Assembly: GCA_025454835.1 (NCBI GenBank)
Contig: JALONQ010000014.1
Coordinates: forward strand, 1 to 64,000
Direction of reading: 5' to 3'
Source: Bacteroidota bacterium
Lineage (GTDB): Bacteria; Bacteroidota; Ignavibacteria; UBA10030
Length of the DNA stretch: 64,000 nucleotides
The notes beneath the pieces are model-generated. The model was not told where the DNA came from and ran no database searches. It saw only the letters and a program-made list of their open reading frames with translations. The first letter of the stretch is position 1, and the number at the start of each line of letters is the position of its first letter. The position numbers and the translations under genes were made by a program. Positions 1 to 9,757 of this stretch are shown piece by piece.

Positions 1-1
1 G

Positions 2-634
2 AACAAGGACACGATGCGGTATGAGGAGCAGATCACGGGTTCGGGTGCGGGCTGGGGCTACTTGAAGACGGGGAGCACGACGAACGACACGACGAACGTC
101 GATGCGGGCTACACGGCCGAATTGCGCATCGACCTTGACAAGCTGGGGTATGCCGTCGGCACCACTTCGATCCAGCTCACCGCCGTGATCTTCGACGCGG
201 ACGGGTTCCAGCATCCGATGAACTCATGGGACCACTCGGTGGGGTCGTTCTACAAGTCGTGGTGGGGCAGCGAGTGGGGCGGCGTGTACCGTACGCTGAG
301 GGCGAACCTGACCACAGGTGTTGGTGCGGAGGACGGGGCGGCGATCCCGACGGTCTTTGCGTTGGGTCAGAATTTCCCGAATCCGTTCAATCCGGCGACG
401 ACGTTCTCCTTCGACCTGCCGGTACAGAGCCGTGTCGCGCTGAAGGTCTACGACATGCTCGGCCGTGAAGTGACGACGATCGTCGAGAGCATCATGGCCC
501 CCGGCTCGTATCGCATGCCGTTCGATGCCGGCCGCCTGTCGAGCGGCGTCTACCTGTATCGCCTTACGGCCGATCCTGCTGACGGCGCCGGTTCGCCGTT
601 CACGTCGGTCCGGAGGTTTGTGTTGTTGAAGTGA
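2..634 (+). CDS. T9SS-exported protein with CBM9-like domain, C-terminal part only
   Basis: The reading frame is open from the first base, so this is the end of a longer gene cut by the window; the ATG at position 14 is internal. The visible part (about 210 residues) starts in a beta-sandwich of the CBM9-like/DOMON type, whose motif 'VDAGYTAELRIDLDKLGY' recurs almost unchanged in the next gene. It ends in a type IX secretion C-terminal domain: a 'GQNFPNPFNP' linker, then beta-strands ending in 'RRFVLLK'. In this family the domain directs export through the Por system and attachment to, or release from, the cell surface. Substrate is unknown; carbohydrate binding is inferred from the fold and from the glycosidase genes downstream. 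It looks like a tandem paralogue of the protein at 756-2666. Confidence 0.8.
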   Translation, partial: NKDTMRYEEQITGSGAGWGYLKTGSTTNDTTNVDAGYTAELRIDLDKLGYAVGTTSIQLTAVIFDADGFQHPMNSWDHSVGSFYKSWWGSEWGGVYRTLRANLTTGVGAEDGAAIPTVFALGQNFPNPFNPATTFSFDLPVQSRVALKVYDMLGREVTTIVESIMAPGSYRMPFDAGRLSSGVYLYRLTADPADGAGSPFTSVRRFVLLK

Positions 635-646
635 TCATTATCCACA

Positions 647-683
647 GCGGGCCACGGGAGTCATGCCCCGTGGCCCGCGTTGT
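647..683 (+). terminator. intrinsic terminator-like hairpin
   Basis: A perfect 12-bp stem (647-658 pairing with 667-678) with an 8-nt loop, followed by GTTGTTGTTG. It lies just after the stop of the first gene and before the next ribosome site, so it separates two transcription units. The U-tract is imperfect. Confidence 0.7.
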
Positions 684-755
684 TGTTGACCGCGTACCTC
701 AAGCGCCAAACGTGGTGAACGGGGCGCGGGGTCTCAACCCTTCGCAGGAGGTTCT

Positions 756-2666
756 ATGCTTCGGTTGATCCGATCGGTCGTGTTGCTTGTGGCGTGCTCG
801 AGTCTGCTCATCGGACAAGGCATGAAACGCACAGATGCCCTCTGGGCCCGGACGGTGCCACCCGGTACCATCACGATCAATGGCGTGCTCAACGAAGCGG
901 CGTGGGCGGTCGCAGAATCGGTCGTGGTCCGGTACAGCCCTCTCAATTCCGAAGTGATCCCCGGCAGTGGCTGGAAGCCGGAACGTTCGGGGAGCACGTG
1001 GAACGGCATCGTGACCGACCCAACGTATGCGGTCGCAAAATTCCTCGTACAAGGGAATGAGCTCATCATGGGTCTGTTCGTCCGCGACAGTTCCGTCGGT
1101 GGAGGTCTCTTCAACGAGGCGGATGCTGTGCTGATCAATCTGCGCAACCATGCACCCGGGACCACGCCGGCCGGGCCCTTCGAGTACGGCTACGGCTGGA
1201 TCACGGAATCATGGGGAGACCCGAACGCGGGGAATCCCGGGGCGAGTCCGATCTACTTCGGCCCTGCTGCGGCCGATCGCACTGTCTGGAGCGGGGTCAC
1301 GACGGTCCATGGCCGCTCGAGTGATGACAAGAACGGCACCGCGGTCCTGACTCCGGACGCCGGTTATACCATGGAGATCCGGTTCGATCTGACGCCGCGC
1401 GGGTATGATGTGACGAAGCCGTCGGGAGATATCGTCGAATTCTCGTTTTCCATCTACGACGCTGACTGGACGTGGCCGTACAACGACGCTCGGTACTACG
1501 GCAATCGCGCCTGGTGGCAAGGACAATGGGGGAATAGCGACGGGTGGAACGTCGGCCGTATCTATGCGCGGGCCGATGTGAATCTGTCGACAGCCCCGTT
1601 GCCGCTGGTGGCGCCCGACCTGGTCATCCCGAACGGCAGCAACTACGGCGCGCCCGATGTCGATGGGGCCCTCCGTGAACCGGTGTGGCGGAATGCCCCT
1701 GGCTTCCGTATCGCTTTCGGCGATACGATGCTCCGGAGATCCTATCCGGGCGTAGCCCCATGGCGGAGCGGCCAGCATCAGCCGAAGCTGAGCGGAGCCA
1801 CGGGCACCCCGCCCGTGATGGATTCCGCGAAGGCCGATGTGAAATACTTCTTCGTCGGCGACACGCTGTTCCTGGCCGTGGACGTCCAGGACTGGTTCGT
1901 GACGTCCATGACGGACTATGATCGCTGGGACGGGATCCGATTCACGATCAATTCGCGAGACTCGCTCGAGACGATCGACCATGCGCTTCTTGTGCGACTC
2001 CTCGACGTGCGCTTCAACGTCACCGGCCAGATCATCAAAGCGGGGTATCTTCGGTTCCTTGATTCGCTCGGGCTGGCTCGTGCGGCGGTCCGCATGCGCA
2101 CCGGGACGACGATCAATGACCCGAACGATGTCGATTCGGGGTATACGGTCGAGTTGGCGATCAATCTTCGAGCGTTCGGATATCCAGCCGGTCTCGGCGA
2201 TCGGGCCCTCTTCCTGGGGGCAACGGTGTTCGACCATGACGCTTTCCTGAACCCGTCGGACGATTACGGTACGCGGACCTGGTTCACGCGAGAACATGAC
2301 CGCGGCTCGGCGCCTGCGTGGTGCAACCTCGACGGGTCGACCATGGTCACCGGAGTCGCTGGGGACGCGGCCGAGACGCCGGGCTCGTTCCATCTGCAGG
2401 GCAACTTTCCCAATCCCTTCAACCCATCTACGGTCATTGCCTTCACGCTCCCGCTGACGGCCGACGTCACATTGCAGGTCATCGACCTGCTCGGGCGTAC
2501 CGTCCACACTGCGATCCTTGGCCAGTTGTCGGCGGGTCGGCAAGAAGTACGGTTGGAAGCCTCCGGATGGAGTTCGGGGATCTACCTCTATCGGCTTTCG
2601 GCGATCGACCGGGCGACCGGTCGTCTCGCTGGTGCCGCCCACGGCAAGCTCGTGCTCATGAAATGA
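756..2666 (+). CDS. T9SS-exported protein with two CBM9-like domains
   Basis: A 636-residue secreted protein. Residues 1-21 form a signal peptide ending near 'LLIGQG'. Two CBM9-like/DOMON beta-sandwich domains follow (about 30-275 and 290-530), the first opening with the typical 'ITINGVLNEAAWAVAE' strand. A T9SS C-terminal sorting domain begins at 'LQGNFPNPFNP' (about 555-636) and ends 'HGKLVLMK'. The ATG has an AGGAGG five bases upstream (746-751), which fixes the start. The stop codon overlaps the ATG of the TonB receptor gene (ATGA), so the two are co-transcribed and probably work together at the outer membrane. No catalytic motif was seen; a binding or scaffold role for polysaccharide is inferred. 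Confidence 0.8.
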   Translation: MLRLIRSVVLLVACSSLLIGQGMKRTDALWARTVPPGTITINGVLNEAAWAVAESVVVRYSPLNSEVIPGSGWKPERSGSTWNGIVTDPTYAVAKFLVQGNELIMGLFVRDSSVGGGLFNEADAVLINLRNHAPGTTPAGPFEYGYGWITESWGDPNAGNPGASPIYFGPAAADRTVWSGVTTVHGRSSDDKNGTAVLTPDAGYTMEIRFDLTPRGYDVTKPSGDIVEFSFSIYDADWTWPYNDARYYGNRAWWQGQWGNSDGWNVGRIYARADVNLSTAPLPLVAPDLVIPNGSNYGAPDVDGALREPVWRNAPGFRIAFGDTMLRRSYPGVAPWRSGQHQPKLSGATGTPPVMDSAKADVKYFFVGDTLFLAVDVQDWFVTSMTDYDRWDGIRFTINSRDSLETIDHALLVRLLDVRFNVTGQIIKAGYLRFLDSLGLARAAVRMRTGTTINDPNDVDSGYTVELAINLRAFGYPAGLGDRALFLGATVFDHDAFLNPSDDYGTRTWFTREHDRGSAPAWCNLDGSTMVTGVAGDAAETPGSFHLQGNFPNPFNPSTVIAFTLPLTADVTLQVIDLLGRTVHTAILGQLSAGRQEVRLEASGWSSGIYLYRLSAIDRATGRLAGAAHGKLVLMK

Positions 2667-5314
2667 ACACCCTGCATCGGACCATCGCGGCCTTCGTCGT
2701 CCTGGTCTTCACGGCCTGGTCAACGCTGCTTGTCGCCGATACGAAGGGCAAGATCACCGGCGTCGTGACCGATGATCGAGGCGACCCACTGCCCGGCGTG
2801 AATATCCTGCTGGTCGGGACCGGCTTGGGAGCGTCGACGGACCTCGAAGGCTACTACGTCATTCTCAACGTGCCCCCGGGGGTGTTCCAAGTGCGTGTTG
2901 CCGCGGTCGGCTATACCCCCAAGCTCATCGAACGGGTGCGCATCTCGTCGGGCGAGACGACGCAGATCAACGCGGTCTTGTCCGAACAAGCGGTCGAGAT
3001 GAATGAAGTGGTCGTGCGGGCCGAGCGTCCGCTGGTCGACATGCGCCAGACGAGCTCGGTCACGCTGCTTGGAGAGGATCAGATCAGCGTCCTGCCCGTG
3101 CAGGAATTGAACGACATCGTCAGCTTGCAGGCTGGCGTCGTCGACGGCCACTTCCGGGGCGGCAGGAGCGGTGAGGTGCAGTACCAGGTCGACGGAGTCT
3201 CGGTCAACAACCCCTACGACAATTCCTCGACGGTCAAGCTGGACCGGTCGGTGCTGCAGGAGGTACAGGTCATCAGCGGGACGTTCGATGCCGAGTATGG
3301 CCAGGCGATGTCGGGGGTGGTCAACGCCGTCTTGAAGAGCGGGTCGGAGGAGGGGTTCGAGTGGAACGCGGAATCGTATGGCGGCGACTATCTGGGGTTT
3401 GGAACCTCTGCGCGCTACCCGCATCTCGAGAAGGTCTCCCCGTTCGCCATTCAGAACTACCAGGCCAGCGTCAGCGGACCCACACCGTTCGACCGTACCA
3501 CGTTCCTCGTCGGCGTTCGTCGATTCGTGAACGAAGGCTACCTGTTCGCCGAGCGCCGGTTCATGCCGGGCGATTCGAGCGATTTCGAGACGCAGACCTT
3601 CCGGCCTACGGGAGACGGTGATACCGTTCCTCTGCAGACGGCGGACGAATGGTCCGGCTACGTGAAGGTGATGAATCAATCGCTGGCGTCAGTGCAGATC
3701 AGCTACCAGGCCCTGGGCAACATCATTCGCTCACAGCGTTACGATCATCGTTTCCGGCTCAATCCGGAGGGGGTGCGTAAGCAACGAAGCACGTCGCTGA
3801 CGCACGGGATCGACGTGACCCACATGCTGGCGAACGAGTTCTTCTACACGCTCAGTCTTCGCGAGAATCGGTATCGGTACACGGACTACGTCTTTGAAGA
3901 CGTGTTCGACCCGCGGTATCTCGACTTCGGCGAGCCGCGTCGTGATCCCAACTACGACAACGGGGCGTTCGTTCAAGGCGTGGATCTCAGCCGGTTCAAG
4001 CAGGAAACGACCTCTTGGATCATCAAAGGAGCCATGACCCTCCAGGCGACGCGCAATCATATGGTGAAGCTGGGCGGTGAGGCGCAATGGTCAAAGATCA
4101 CGTTCGGTCCGCCGGGATCGCTCGTCCCCTCGACCGTGGCGGGCCGGCAGGTTCTCGTACCCATCGTCGACAGCCGCGATTATCCCGGCTTGCGGACCTT
4201 CTGGCCGGTCTCGGCGGCCGTCTTCGCGCAAGACCGGATTGAATTTGCTGACTTCCTCATCCGTGCCGGCGTCCGTGCCGAGTACTTCGACGCGCGGGCA
4301 CAGCTCCCCGACGACCTGCAGAACCCGGCCAACGCGATCGCCGGAGCGCCCACGGCCTCATTGCAGGCGACGACGAAGAAGGTGGTGGTGGCACCTCGGT
4401 TCGGCATGTCGTATCCGCTTTCGGATCAGGGAGCCGTCTATTTCTCCTACGGTCACTTCTACCAAATGCCGGGGCTGGGTGAGTTGTTCTCCAATTCCGA
4501 CTACACCGTGCTCCGGGACCTGCAAGCGGGCGTCGTCTCGTATGGGGTGCTCGGGAATCCCAACCTGCGTCCCGAGTTCACGACCCAGTATGAGTTCGGC
4601 GTGAAGAACCAGTTTGGCGGCGTGCTCGGCGCTGACCTGAGCGTGTACTACAAGGATATCCGGGACCTCCTCGGCGTGGAATTCGTTTCGACGTACTCCG
4701 CCGCTGAATACGCCCGCCTGACCAACGTGGACTTCGGCGATGTGGTCGGCACCACGGTGGCGCTCGACTATCATGCAGACGCCACGCTGACCGTTGGACT
4801 CGACTATACCTACCAGATGGCCATGGGGAACTCGAGCGATGCCCGGGAGACAGCCACGCGGGCTGAAGCGGGTGAGGACCCTCGCCCGCGCCGGGTGCCG
4901 TTGACCTGGGACCAGCGGCATACGCTCAATGCCAGCATCATCATCGCCGATCCGGGAGACTACAGCCTCACGTCGATCGTGCGCTTCGGCACGGGACAAC
5001 CGTACACGCCCACCGTGCTGAGCCGTCTGGGGGCGAACCTTGAGACGAACTCCGCCCGCAAGGATGCCTACGTGACGGTCGACGTCAGGGCCGAAAAGAA
5101 CTTCACCTTCTCGGGCGTCCGACTCACGGTGTTCGCCAGGGCCTTCAACGTGTTCGGCGAGCACACTGTGAATGGATTCGTCTTCGGCGACACCGGCAGC
5201 CCCGACTATTCACTGAACCGGACCGGCAATGCCGCGTTGCTGACAGATCCCAGCCGGTTCTATCAGCCGCGGCGCGTGGAACTCGGGATCTCCTTCTCCG
5301 GACGAGGATCGTAG
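2663..5314 (+). CDS. TonB-dependent outer-membrane receptor
   Basis: An 883-residue outer-membrane receptor. After a signal peptide (about 1-25, ending near 'STLLVADTKG') comes a carboxypeptidase-regulatory-like beta-sandwich (about 28-110, 'GVVTDDRGDPLPGVN'), then a plug domain (about 125-230, with 'VQYQVDGVSVNNPYDN'), then a large beta-barrel. This order is that of SusC/RagA-like and related transporters, which take up ligands using TonB-ExbBD energy. The longer frame opening at 2318 only runs over the end of the preceding gene; the ATG at 2663, overlapping that gene's stop, is the natural start. No SusD-like lipoprotein gene accompanies it; the genes that follow encode a secreted FN3 protein and a PorV-family barrel. 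Substrate is inferred (a glucan from the downstream operon), not shown. Confidence 0.88.
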   Translation: MNTLHRTIAAFVVLVFTAWSTLLVADTKGKITGVVTDDRGDPLPGVNILLVGTGLGASTDLEGYYVILNVPPGVFQVRVAAVGYTPKLIERVRISSGETTQINAVLSEQAVEMNEVVVRAERPLVDMRQTSSVTLLGEDQISVLPVQELNDIVSLQAGVVDGHFRGGRSGEVQYQVDGVSVNNPYDNSSTVKLDRSVLQEVQVISGTFDAEYGQAMSGVVNAVLKSGSEEGFEWNAESYGGDYLGFGTSARYPHLEKVSPFAIQNYQASVSGPTPFDRTTFLVGVRRFVNEGYLFAERRFMPGDSSDFETQTFRPTGDGDTVPLQTADEWSGYVKVMNQSLASVQISYQALGNIIRSQRYDHRFRLNPEGVRKQRSTSLTHGIDVTHMLANEFFYTLSLRENRYRYTDYVFEDVFDPRYLDFGEPRRDPNYDNGAFVQGVDLSRFKQETTSWIIKGAMTLQATRNHMVKLGGEAQWSKITFGPPGSLVPSTVAGRQVLVPIVDSRDYPGLRTFWPVSAAVFAQDRIEFADFLIRAGVRAEYFDARAQLPDDLQNPANAIAGAPTASLQATTKKVVVAPRFGMSYPLSDQGAVYFSYGHFYQMPGLGELFSNSDYTVLRDLQAGVVSYGVLGNPNLRPEFTTQYEFGVKNQFGGVLGADLSVYYKDIRDLLGVEFVSTYSAAEYARLTNVDFGDVVGTTVALDYHADATLTVGLDYTYQMAMGNSSDARETATRAEAGEDPRPRRVPLTWDQRHTLNASIIIADPGDYSLTSIVRFGTGQPYTPTVLSRLGANLETNSARKDAYVTVDVRAEKNFTFSGVRLTVFARAFNVFGEHTVNGFVFGDTGSPDYSLNRTGNAALLTDPSRFYQPRRVELGISFSGRGS

Positions 5315-5321
5315 GAACCGC

Positions 5322-8300
5322 ATGAACCATCGGCGACTGTTCACCATCCTTCTGCTGGCGATGCTCCCGCGTCTCAGCCTCCTCGGGCAAGTGGCGACGC
5401 CCGTTCCGCCGGAGTATCGTGGGAAGATCGATGCGGAGCGATCGGGTATGCACGATGCGGCGAGCATCCGCACCGTCTTCTACAACTTTGGGATGGTGGG
5501 GGACTATCCGCCCGATCCGGGCAATGTCGACCTGAGCGTGTTCCATTCGGCGGAAGCGCCCAAAGGGACGGGCATGAACTACACCGACGGCATCAGCCCT
5601 TTCGTGCTGGCCAATGTGCAGCAACGGGGTGGAGCACCGGCGTACATCATGCAAACAGGATTCCGGGAACGTCAACAGTGGAGCCCGTACACCCAGCGGG
5701 TCATGCGGTTCGAGCCGCGGCCGGGCTACTTCCAGCCTGATCCGTCCATCAACGTCGGCCGCTCGCTGGCCATCAACACTGATCGCCGGACCTGGCCGGA
5801 TGAGTGGTATGACCGGATCAGCGATCCGGACGATCCGGGTTGGAGCGGTTCGTGGAACGGCTACTTCGGCAAACAGCCCGCCGCCGACCAGGAGAGTTTC
5901 TCGGTGATGGATGACAACATGTACGATGCGTGGGACTTCTTTCCCGACAGCCGGGATACAACTCGCCGCGGACTGGGCTTGCGGGTCGAGGTACGGGGTT
6001 TCCAGTGGTCGAATCCGCAGGCCGCCAACGTCATCTTCTGGCACTACGATGTGGTGAATGAATCGACGACCGAATATGCCGACAACATCATCTTCGGCCT
6101 CTATCTCGATTCGGGCGTCGGCGGGTCATCCCTCTCCTGCGACGGCATCTATGAGTCGGACGATGACAACGCTTTCTTCGACAAGTCGCTCGGTCTCAAT
6201 CTCGTGTATACGTGGGACAAGAATGGCCACGGAGTCGCCTTCAACACGAACTGCGCGACCACCGGGTATCTCGGCTATGCCTACCTGGAGACGCCGGGCA
6301 ATGCCGTGAACGCCAAGGACGACGACAACGACGGTCTGCTGAACGAGCGGCGGGATGGTGGCCCGGGTCAACTGATCATCGGACGCGAAGCGATCGTCCA
6401 GCAGCTCGCCTCAACAGGCGACACGACGAAGTTCGTGGCGGCCTTCGGGCCCATCGAACTGCGGCCTGCCTATGTGGCCGGTCGCTGGTGGACCGGAGAT
6501 GAGGACCTCGACTGGGTGGCGGAACTGCACGATGCGGGCACCGACGGGATCTTCAACACGGACGCACCGGATGCTGGCGAGGGCGATGGCATGCCGACAT
6601 CCGGCGAGGCAAATTTCGACCAGACCGACCTTCAGGAATCGGACCAGATCGGACTGACGGGGTTCAAGATGAATCGCATCGTCGCCGGCCAGGGGACTCC
6701 TGATCCGCAAGTGGACGATATCGTCTTCTTCGATGATGGTCGCTCGTGGCCCAAGCGGTTGTATCAAATGTGGACCGATCCGATCGAGGCCAACCGGTTC
6801 GATGCGCCGCTGGTGGCCAACTACAACATCGGCTTCTTTTTTGCATCGGGCCCGTTCACGCTCGGCGTGAATAAACGTGAACGCTTCAGCCTGGCCCTCG
6901 CGTACGGGGCGGACCTGGAAGAGCTGAAACGCACGACCAAAGTGGTCCAGCAGATCTATAACGCCAACTATCGTTTTGCCGTACCTCCGCCGCTGCCGAC
7001 CCTCGTCGCCGAAGCCGGTGATGGCTATGTGCGGTTGACCTGGGATGATGTGGCGGAGCGGGGGATCGACCCTGTGACGGGTCTGAACGACTTTGAAGGC
7101 TATCGGATCTACCGTTCAACTGACCCATCGTTGTTGGACCCGAAGGTGATCACCAATGCCCGGGGCACCGGTCCGCTCCAGGGCAGCAACGGACGTCCGC
7201 TCGCGCAGTTCGACCTCGTGAACGGCCGTTTTGGCTTCTCCGAGATGGCTGTGGAGGGGGTCCAGTACTTCCTGGGTGATGACAAGGGTCTGCGGCATTC
7301 GTGGACCGACACGACCGTCGTGAATGGACAACTCTACTACTACGCCGTGACGGCATACGATCACGGAGCGGATACCCTCAGTTTCTACTTCTATCCTTCG
7401 GAAAACCCGATCACGATCACGCAGTCAGTCAGGGCGGGCATCATTCTTCCGCCGAATGCGGCACAGGTCCGGCCGAATCCAAAGGTCCTGGGATACGTCG
7501 GGGCTTCAACGGACGCCGTCGAGCGAAGGTCGGGGCTGGGGACGGGGTCCGTCGCGGTCAAGGTGCTGACGGACGCGGTGGTGCCCGACGGCCACACGAT
7601 GCGACTCTCTTTCCATACGGACGACGTCGACAGCATCCGCGCGAATCACTACCGCCTCGTCGACAGCACGACAGGCAAGACGCTGATCAGTCGGGGGTCC
7701 GATCTGGCAGGAACCGGCACGGGCCAGGTGGGCTCCGGTCTGCAGCCCGTGGTGTCCGTTCCTGAATCGATCTGGGTCGATCAGAGTGCCAGCGGCTTCA
7801 GGCTCGGCAGTGGATCCAACGCCGCCCTTTCATTCGAGTACCAGCGCCTCGCCGCTCCCCTGAACCGCCGCCGGCCTGGATTCCCGGCCGACCTGACGAT
7901 CACCTTCGGCGCGACGCCGCTGGACACGACGATCCTTCTGCCGCCGCGTTTCCCGCGTCCGGTCAAGTACCGGGTCGTTGCCCACGATACCGGCGGTGAT
8001 CTGCGGCTGAAGACCGTGCTGTTTGATACGAATAACGACAGCACGCTCAGCGCGCCGGGCGAGTATATCGACGTGATCACCTATCTGCCAGAAGAGCCGA
8101 CGAGGCCGAAACAGACCTGGCGTATGAGGCTGGACACCGCTGGCCAATACCTCCGGGGCCCGATGGTGCCGCCGCAACCCGGTGATATCTATCGCGCAGT
8201 GGTCCGCCGTCCGTTCGGCGAAGGAGATGTATTCGCGTTCGTGACGCATGAACGGCGGATCGACCCGCAACGGGCCACGGCTGAGTTCGCGAACGAACCT

Positions 8301-8600
8301 TACGTCGTCCCCAATCCTTACGTGGGATTTGCGAGTTTCGAGCCGGAACGATTCGCGGTCTCGGGTCGCGGGGAGCGACGGATCGAATTCCGCGGTCTGC
8401 CGGCTGATTGCACGATACGTGTGTACACGGTCAAGGGGGAGCTGGTCAAGACGCTCACGCATGATGGGTCGGTGGACGGGATCGTTCCATGGAATCTCCG
8501 GAGTGCCGACAACCTCGACGTCGCCCCCGGGCTTTATGTGTTCCACGTCGATGCCGGAGCACTCGGCGTGAAGATCGGCAAGTTCGCGCTCATCAAATGA
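5322..8600 (+). CDS. large secreted protein with FN3 domain and T9SS-like C-terminus
   Basis: A 1092-residue protein with signal peptide (about 1-23, ending 'LSLLGQ'). The first ~550 residues match no family I know. They include an acidic 'KDDDNDGLLNE' stretch like a thrombospondin type-3 calcium loop. A fibronectin type III domain spans about 555-695. The end (about 990-1092), 'PYVVPNPYVGF' followed by beta-strands closing with 'KIGKFALIK', resembles FlgD-Ig/T9SS sorting domains. It starts seven bases after the receptor's stop. Comparable receptor/large-secreted-protein/PorV-family triplets are known to me from Ignavibacteria-type genomes, but their function is undefined. A surface ligand-binding partner of the receptor is a reasonable guess only. 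Confidence 0.75.
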   Translation: MNHRRLFTILLLAMLPRLSLLGQVATPVPPEYRGKIDAERSGMHDAASIRTVFYNFGMVGDYPPDPGNVDLSVFHSAEAPKGTGMNYTDGISPFVLANVQQRGGAPAYIMQTGFRERQQWSPYTQRVMRFEPRPGYFQPDPSINVGRSLAINTDRRTWPDEWYDRISDPDDPGWSGSWNGYFGKQPAADQESFSVMDDNMYDAWDFFPDSRDTTRRGLGLRVEVRGFQWSNPQAANVIFWHYDVVNESTTEYADNIIFGLYLDSGVGGSSLSCDGIYESDDDNAFFDKSLGLNLVYTWDKNGHGVAFNTNCATTGYLGYAYLETPGNAVNAKDDDNDGLLNERRDGGPGQLIIGREAIVQQLASTGDTTKFVAAFGPIELRPAYVAGRWWTGDEDLDWVAELHDAGTDGIFNTDAPDAGEGDGMPTSGEANFDQTDLQESDQIGLTGFKMNRIVAGQGTPDPQVDDIVFFDDGRSWPKRLYQMWTDPIEANRFDAPLVANYNIGFFFASGPFTLGVNKRERFSLALAYGADLEELKRTTKVVQQIYNANYRFAVPPPLPTLVAEAGDGYVRLTWDDVAERGIDPVTGLNDFEGYRIYRSTDPSLLDPKVITNARGTGPLQGSNGRPLAQFDLVNGRFGFSEMAVEGVQYFLGDDKGLRHSWTDTTVVNGQLYYYAVTAYDHGADTLSFYFYPSENPITITQSVRAGIILPPNAAQVRPNPKVLGYVGASTDAVERRSGLGTGSVAVKVLTDAVVPDGHTMRLSFHTDDVDSIRANHYRLVDSTTGKTLISRGSDLAGTGTGQVGSGLQPVVSVPESIWVDQSASGFRLGSGSNAALSFEYQRLAAPLNRRRPGFPADLTITFGATPLDTTILLPPRFPRPVKYRVVAHDTGGDLRLKTVLFDTNNDSTLSAPGEYIDVITYLPEEPTRPKQTWRMRLDTAGQYLRGPMVPPQPGDIYRAVVRRPFGEGDVFAFVTHERRIDPQRATAEFANEPYVVPNPYVGFASFEPERFAVSGRGERRIEFRGLPADCTIRVYTVKGELVKTLTHDGSVDGIVPWNLRSADNLDVAPGLYVFHVDAGALGVKIGKFALIK

Positions 8601-8641
8601 GCGGCCGACAGTGTTGGACCTTGGATATCGATGAAGGCCGG

Positions 8642-9694
8642 ATGATCATGGTCAGAACGAACACATCGTGGCGGCATCAAGCGACCCATCGCCGGTGGTT
8701 TTCCGCTGCGGTGGCGGTCGCGGTCACCTTGGCAGGGGCCACGGCCCAGCAGAAGACGGGTTCGACGGTCGGGCAATTTCTTCTGATCGAGCCGAGCGCC
8801 CGCGCGAGTGCCATGGGAAATGCCGGTGCGGCCTTGCACGACGAGGCCCTTGCCGGATACTACAATCCTGCGGCCTGGGGACACCTCTCGGGAACGGATG
8901 CCCAGGTGATGCACAGCGCCTGGCTGGCGGGTATTGCCTTCGACTATGGCGCCGTGGGTGTCCCCGTCGGTGGCGGCAGTACGGTCGCGATCACCCTGGC
9001 TTCGCTGAATTCCGGTGAGATCGCTGTGCGCACCGTCCAACAGCCCCTCGGAACCGGAGAGTACTATCGGGCCAGCAGCTTGGCGCTGGGCGTTGGCTAC
9101 GCCATTCGCGTGACCGATCGCTTTTCCGCCGGCCTGCATCTGCATTATGTGCAGGAAACGATCTGGCACAGTTCTCTGACGGCCTTCTCTATTGATGTCG
9201 GCACGTTGTATCAACTGACGCCCGACGGCCTCACCTTGGGTGCGAGTCTGTCGAACTTCGGGACGAAAGGCCGGTACAGTGGAAGCGACCTCCGCATCCG
9301 GTTCGACAACGATGCGTCGGTCTATGGAGACAACAGCAACCTGCCGGCGGAGGTCTACACCGAAGAGTTCTCCCTTCCGATCCTCTTCCGCGTGGGACTG
9401 GCCTATCCCGCGCTCCATTCGGAGCACCACCGCCTCATCGTGGCTGTCGATGCCGTTCATCCCTCCGACAACACGGAGAGCGTCAGCTTCGGAGCGGAAT
9501 GGACCTTCGACGGGTTCGTGTCACTCCGGGGCGGGTACCAGCAACTTTTCAAGCAAGACTCCGAAGTCGGCCTGACGCTCGGCGGCGGCATTGCGTACGA
9601 GGTGTTCGGATGGATGGTACGCATTGACTATGCGTGGGCGGACCACGGACGCCTCCAGGACACACAACGCTTCACGGTCGGATTCCTCTTCTGA
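8642..9694 (+). CDS. PorV/PorQ-family (UPF0164) outer-membrane protein
   Basis: About 350 residues with a signal peptide ending at 'AGATAQQ'. The start of the mature protein, 'GQFLLIEPSARASAMGNAG' and then 'YYNPAAWGHL', is the hallmark of the PorV/PorQ family of FadL-like beta-barrels. PorV and PorQ are T9SS components that shuttle cargo or act at the attachment step, but many family members of unknown role sit beside TonB receptors. The frame is open from 8489; I choose the ATG at 8642 (alternatives 8597, overlapping the previous stop, and 8648), because it gives a compact signal peptide. It is the last gene of the 756-9694 run. Whether it serves the general secretion system or only this locus cannot be told. 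Confidence 0.8.
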   Translation: MIMVRTNTSWRHQATHRRWFSAAVAVAVTLAGATAQQKTGSTVGQFLLIEPSARASAMGNAGAALHDEALAGYYNPAAWGHLSGTDAQVMHSAWLAGIAFDYGAVGVPVGGGSTVAITLASLNSGEIAVRTVQQPLGTGEYYRASSLALGVGYAIRVTDRFSAGLHLHYVQETIWHSSLTAFSIDVGTLYQLTPDGLTLGASLSNFGTKGRYSGSDLRIRFDNDASVYGDNSNLPAEVYTEEFSLPILFRVGLAYPALHSEHHRLIVAVDAVHPSDNTESVSFGAEWTFDGFVSLRGGYQQLFKQDSEVGLTLGGGIAYEVFGWMVRIDYAWADHGRLQDTQRFTVGFLF

Positions 9695-9757
9695 TGCCGT
9701 TTCTCACAACACATATTGCGTTCAACCCGGAAGCAGCATGAGAAACGGGCACTCGTG

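Noticed and set aside
1209-2642. 477-codon open frame on the minus strand
   Set aside because: It mirrors the T9SS gene at 756-2666 on the other strand; high GC creates long antisense frames. Arg/Pro-rich translation, no domain, no ribosome site.
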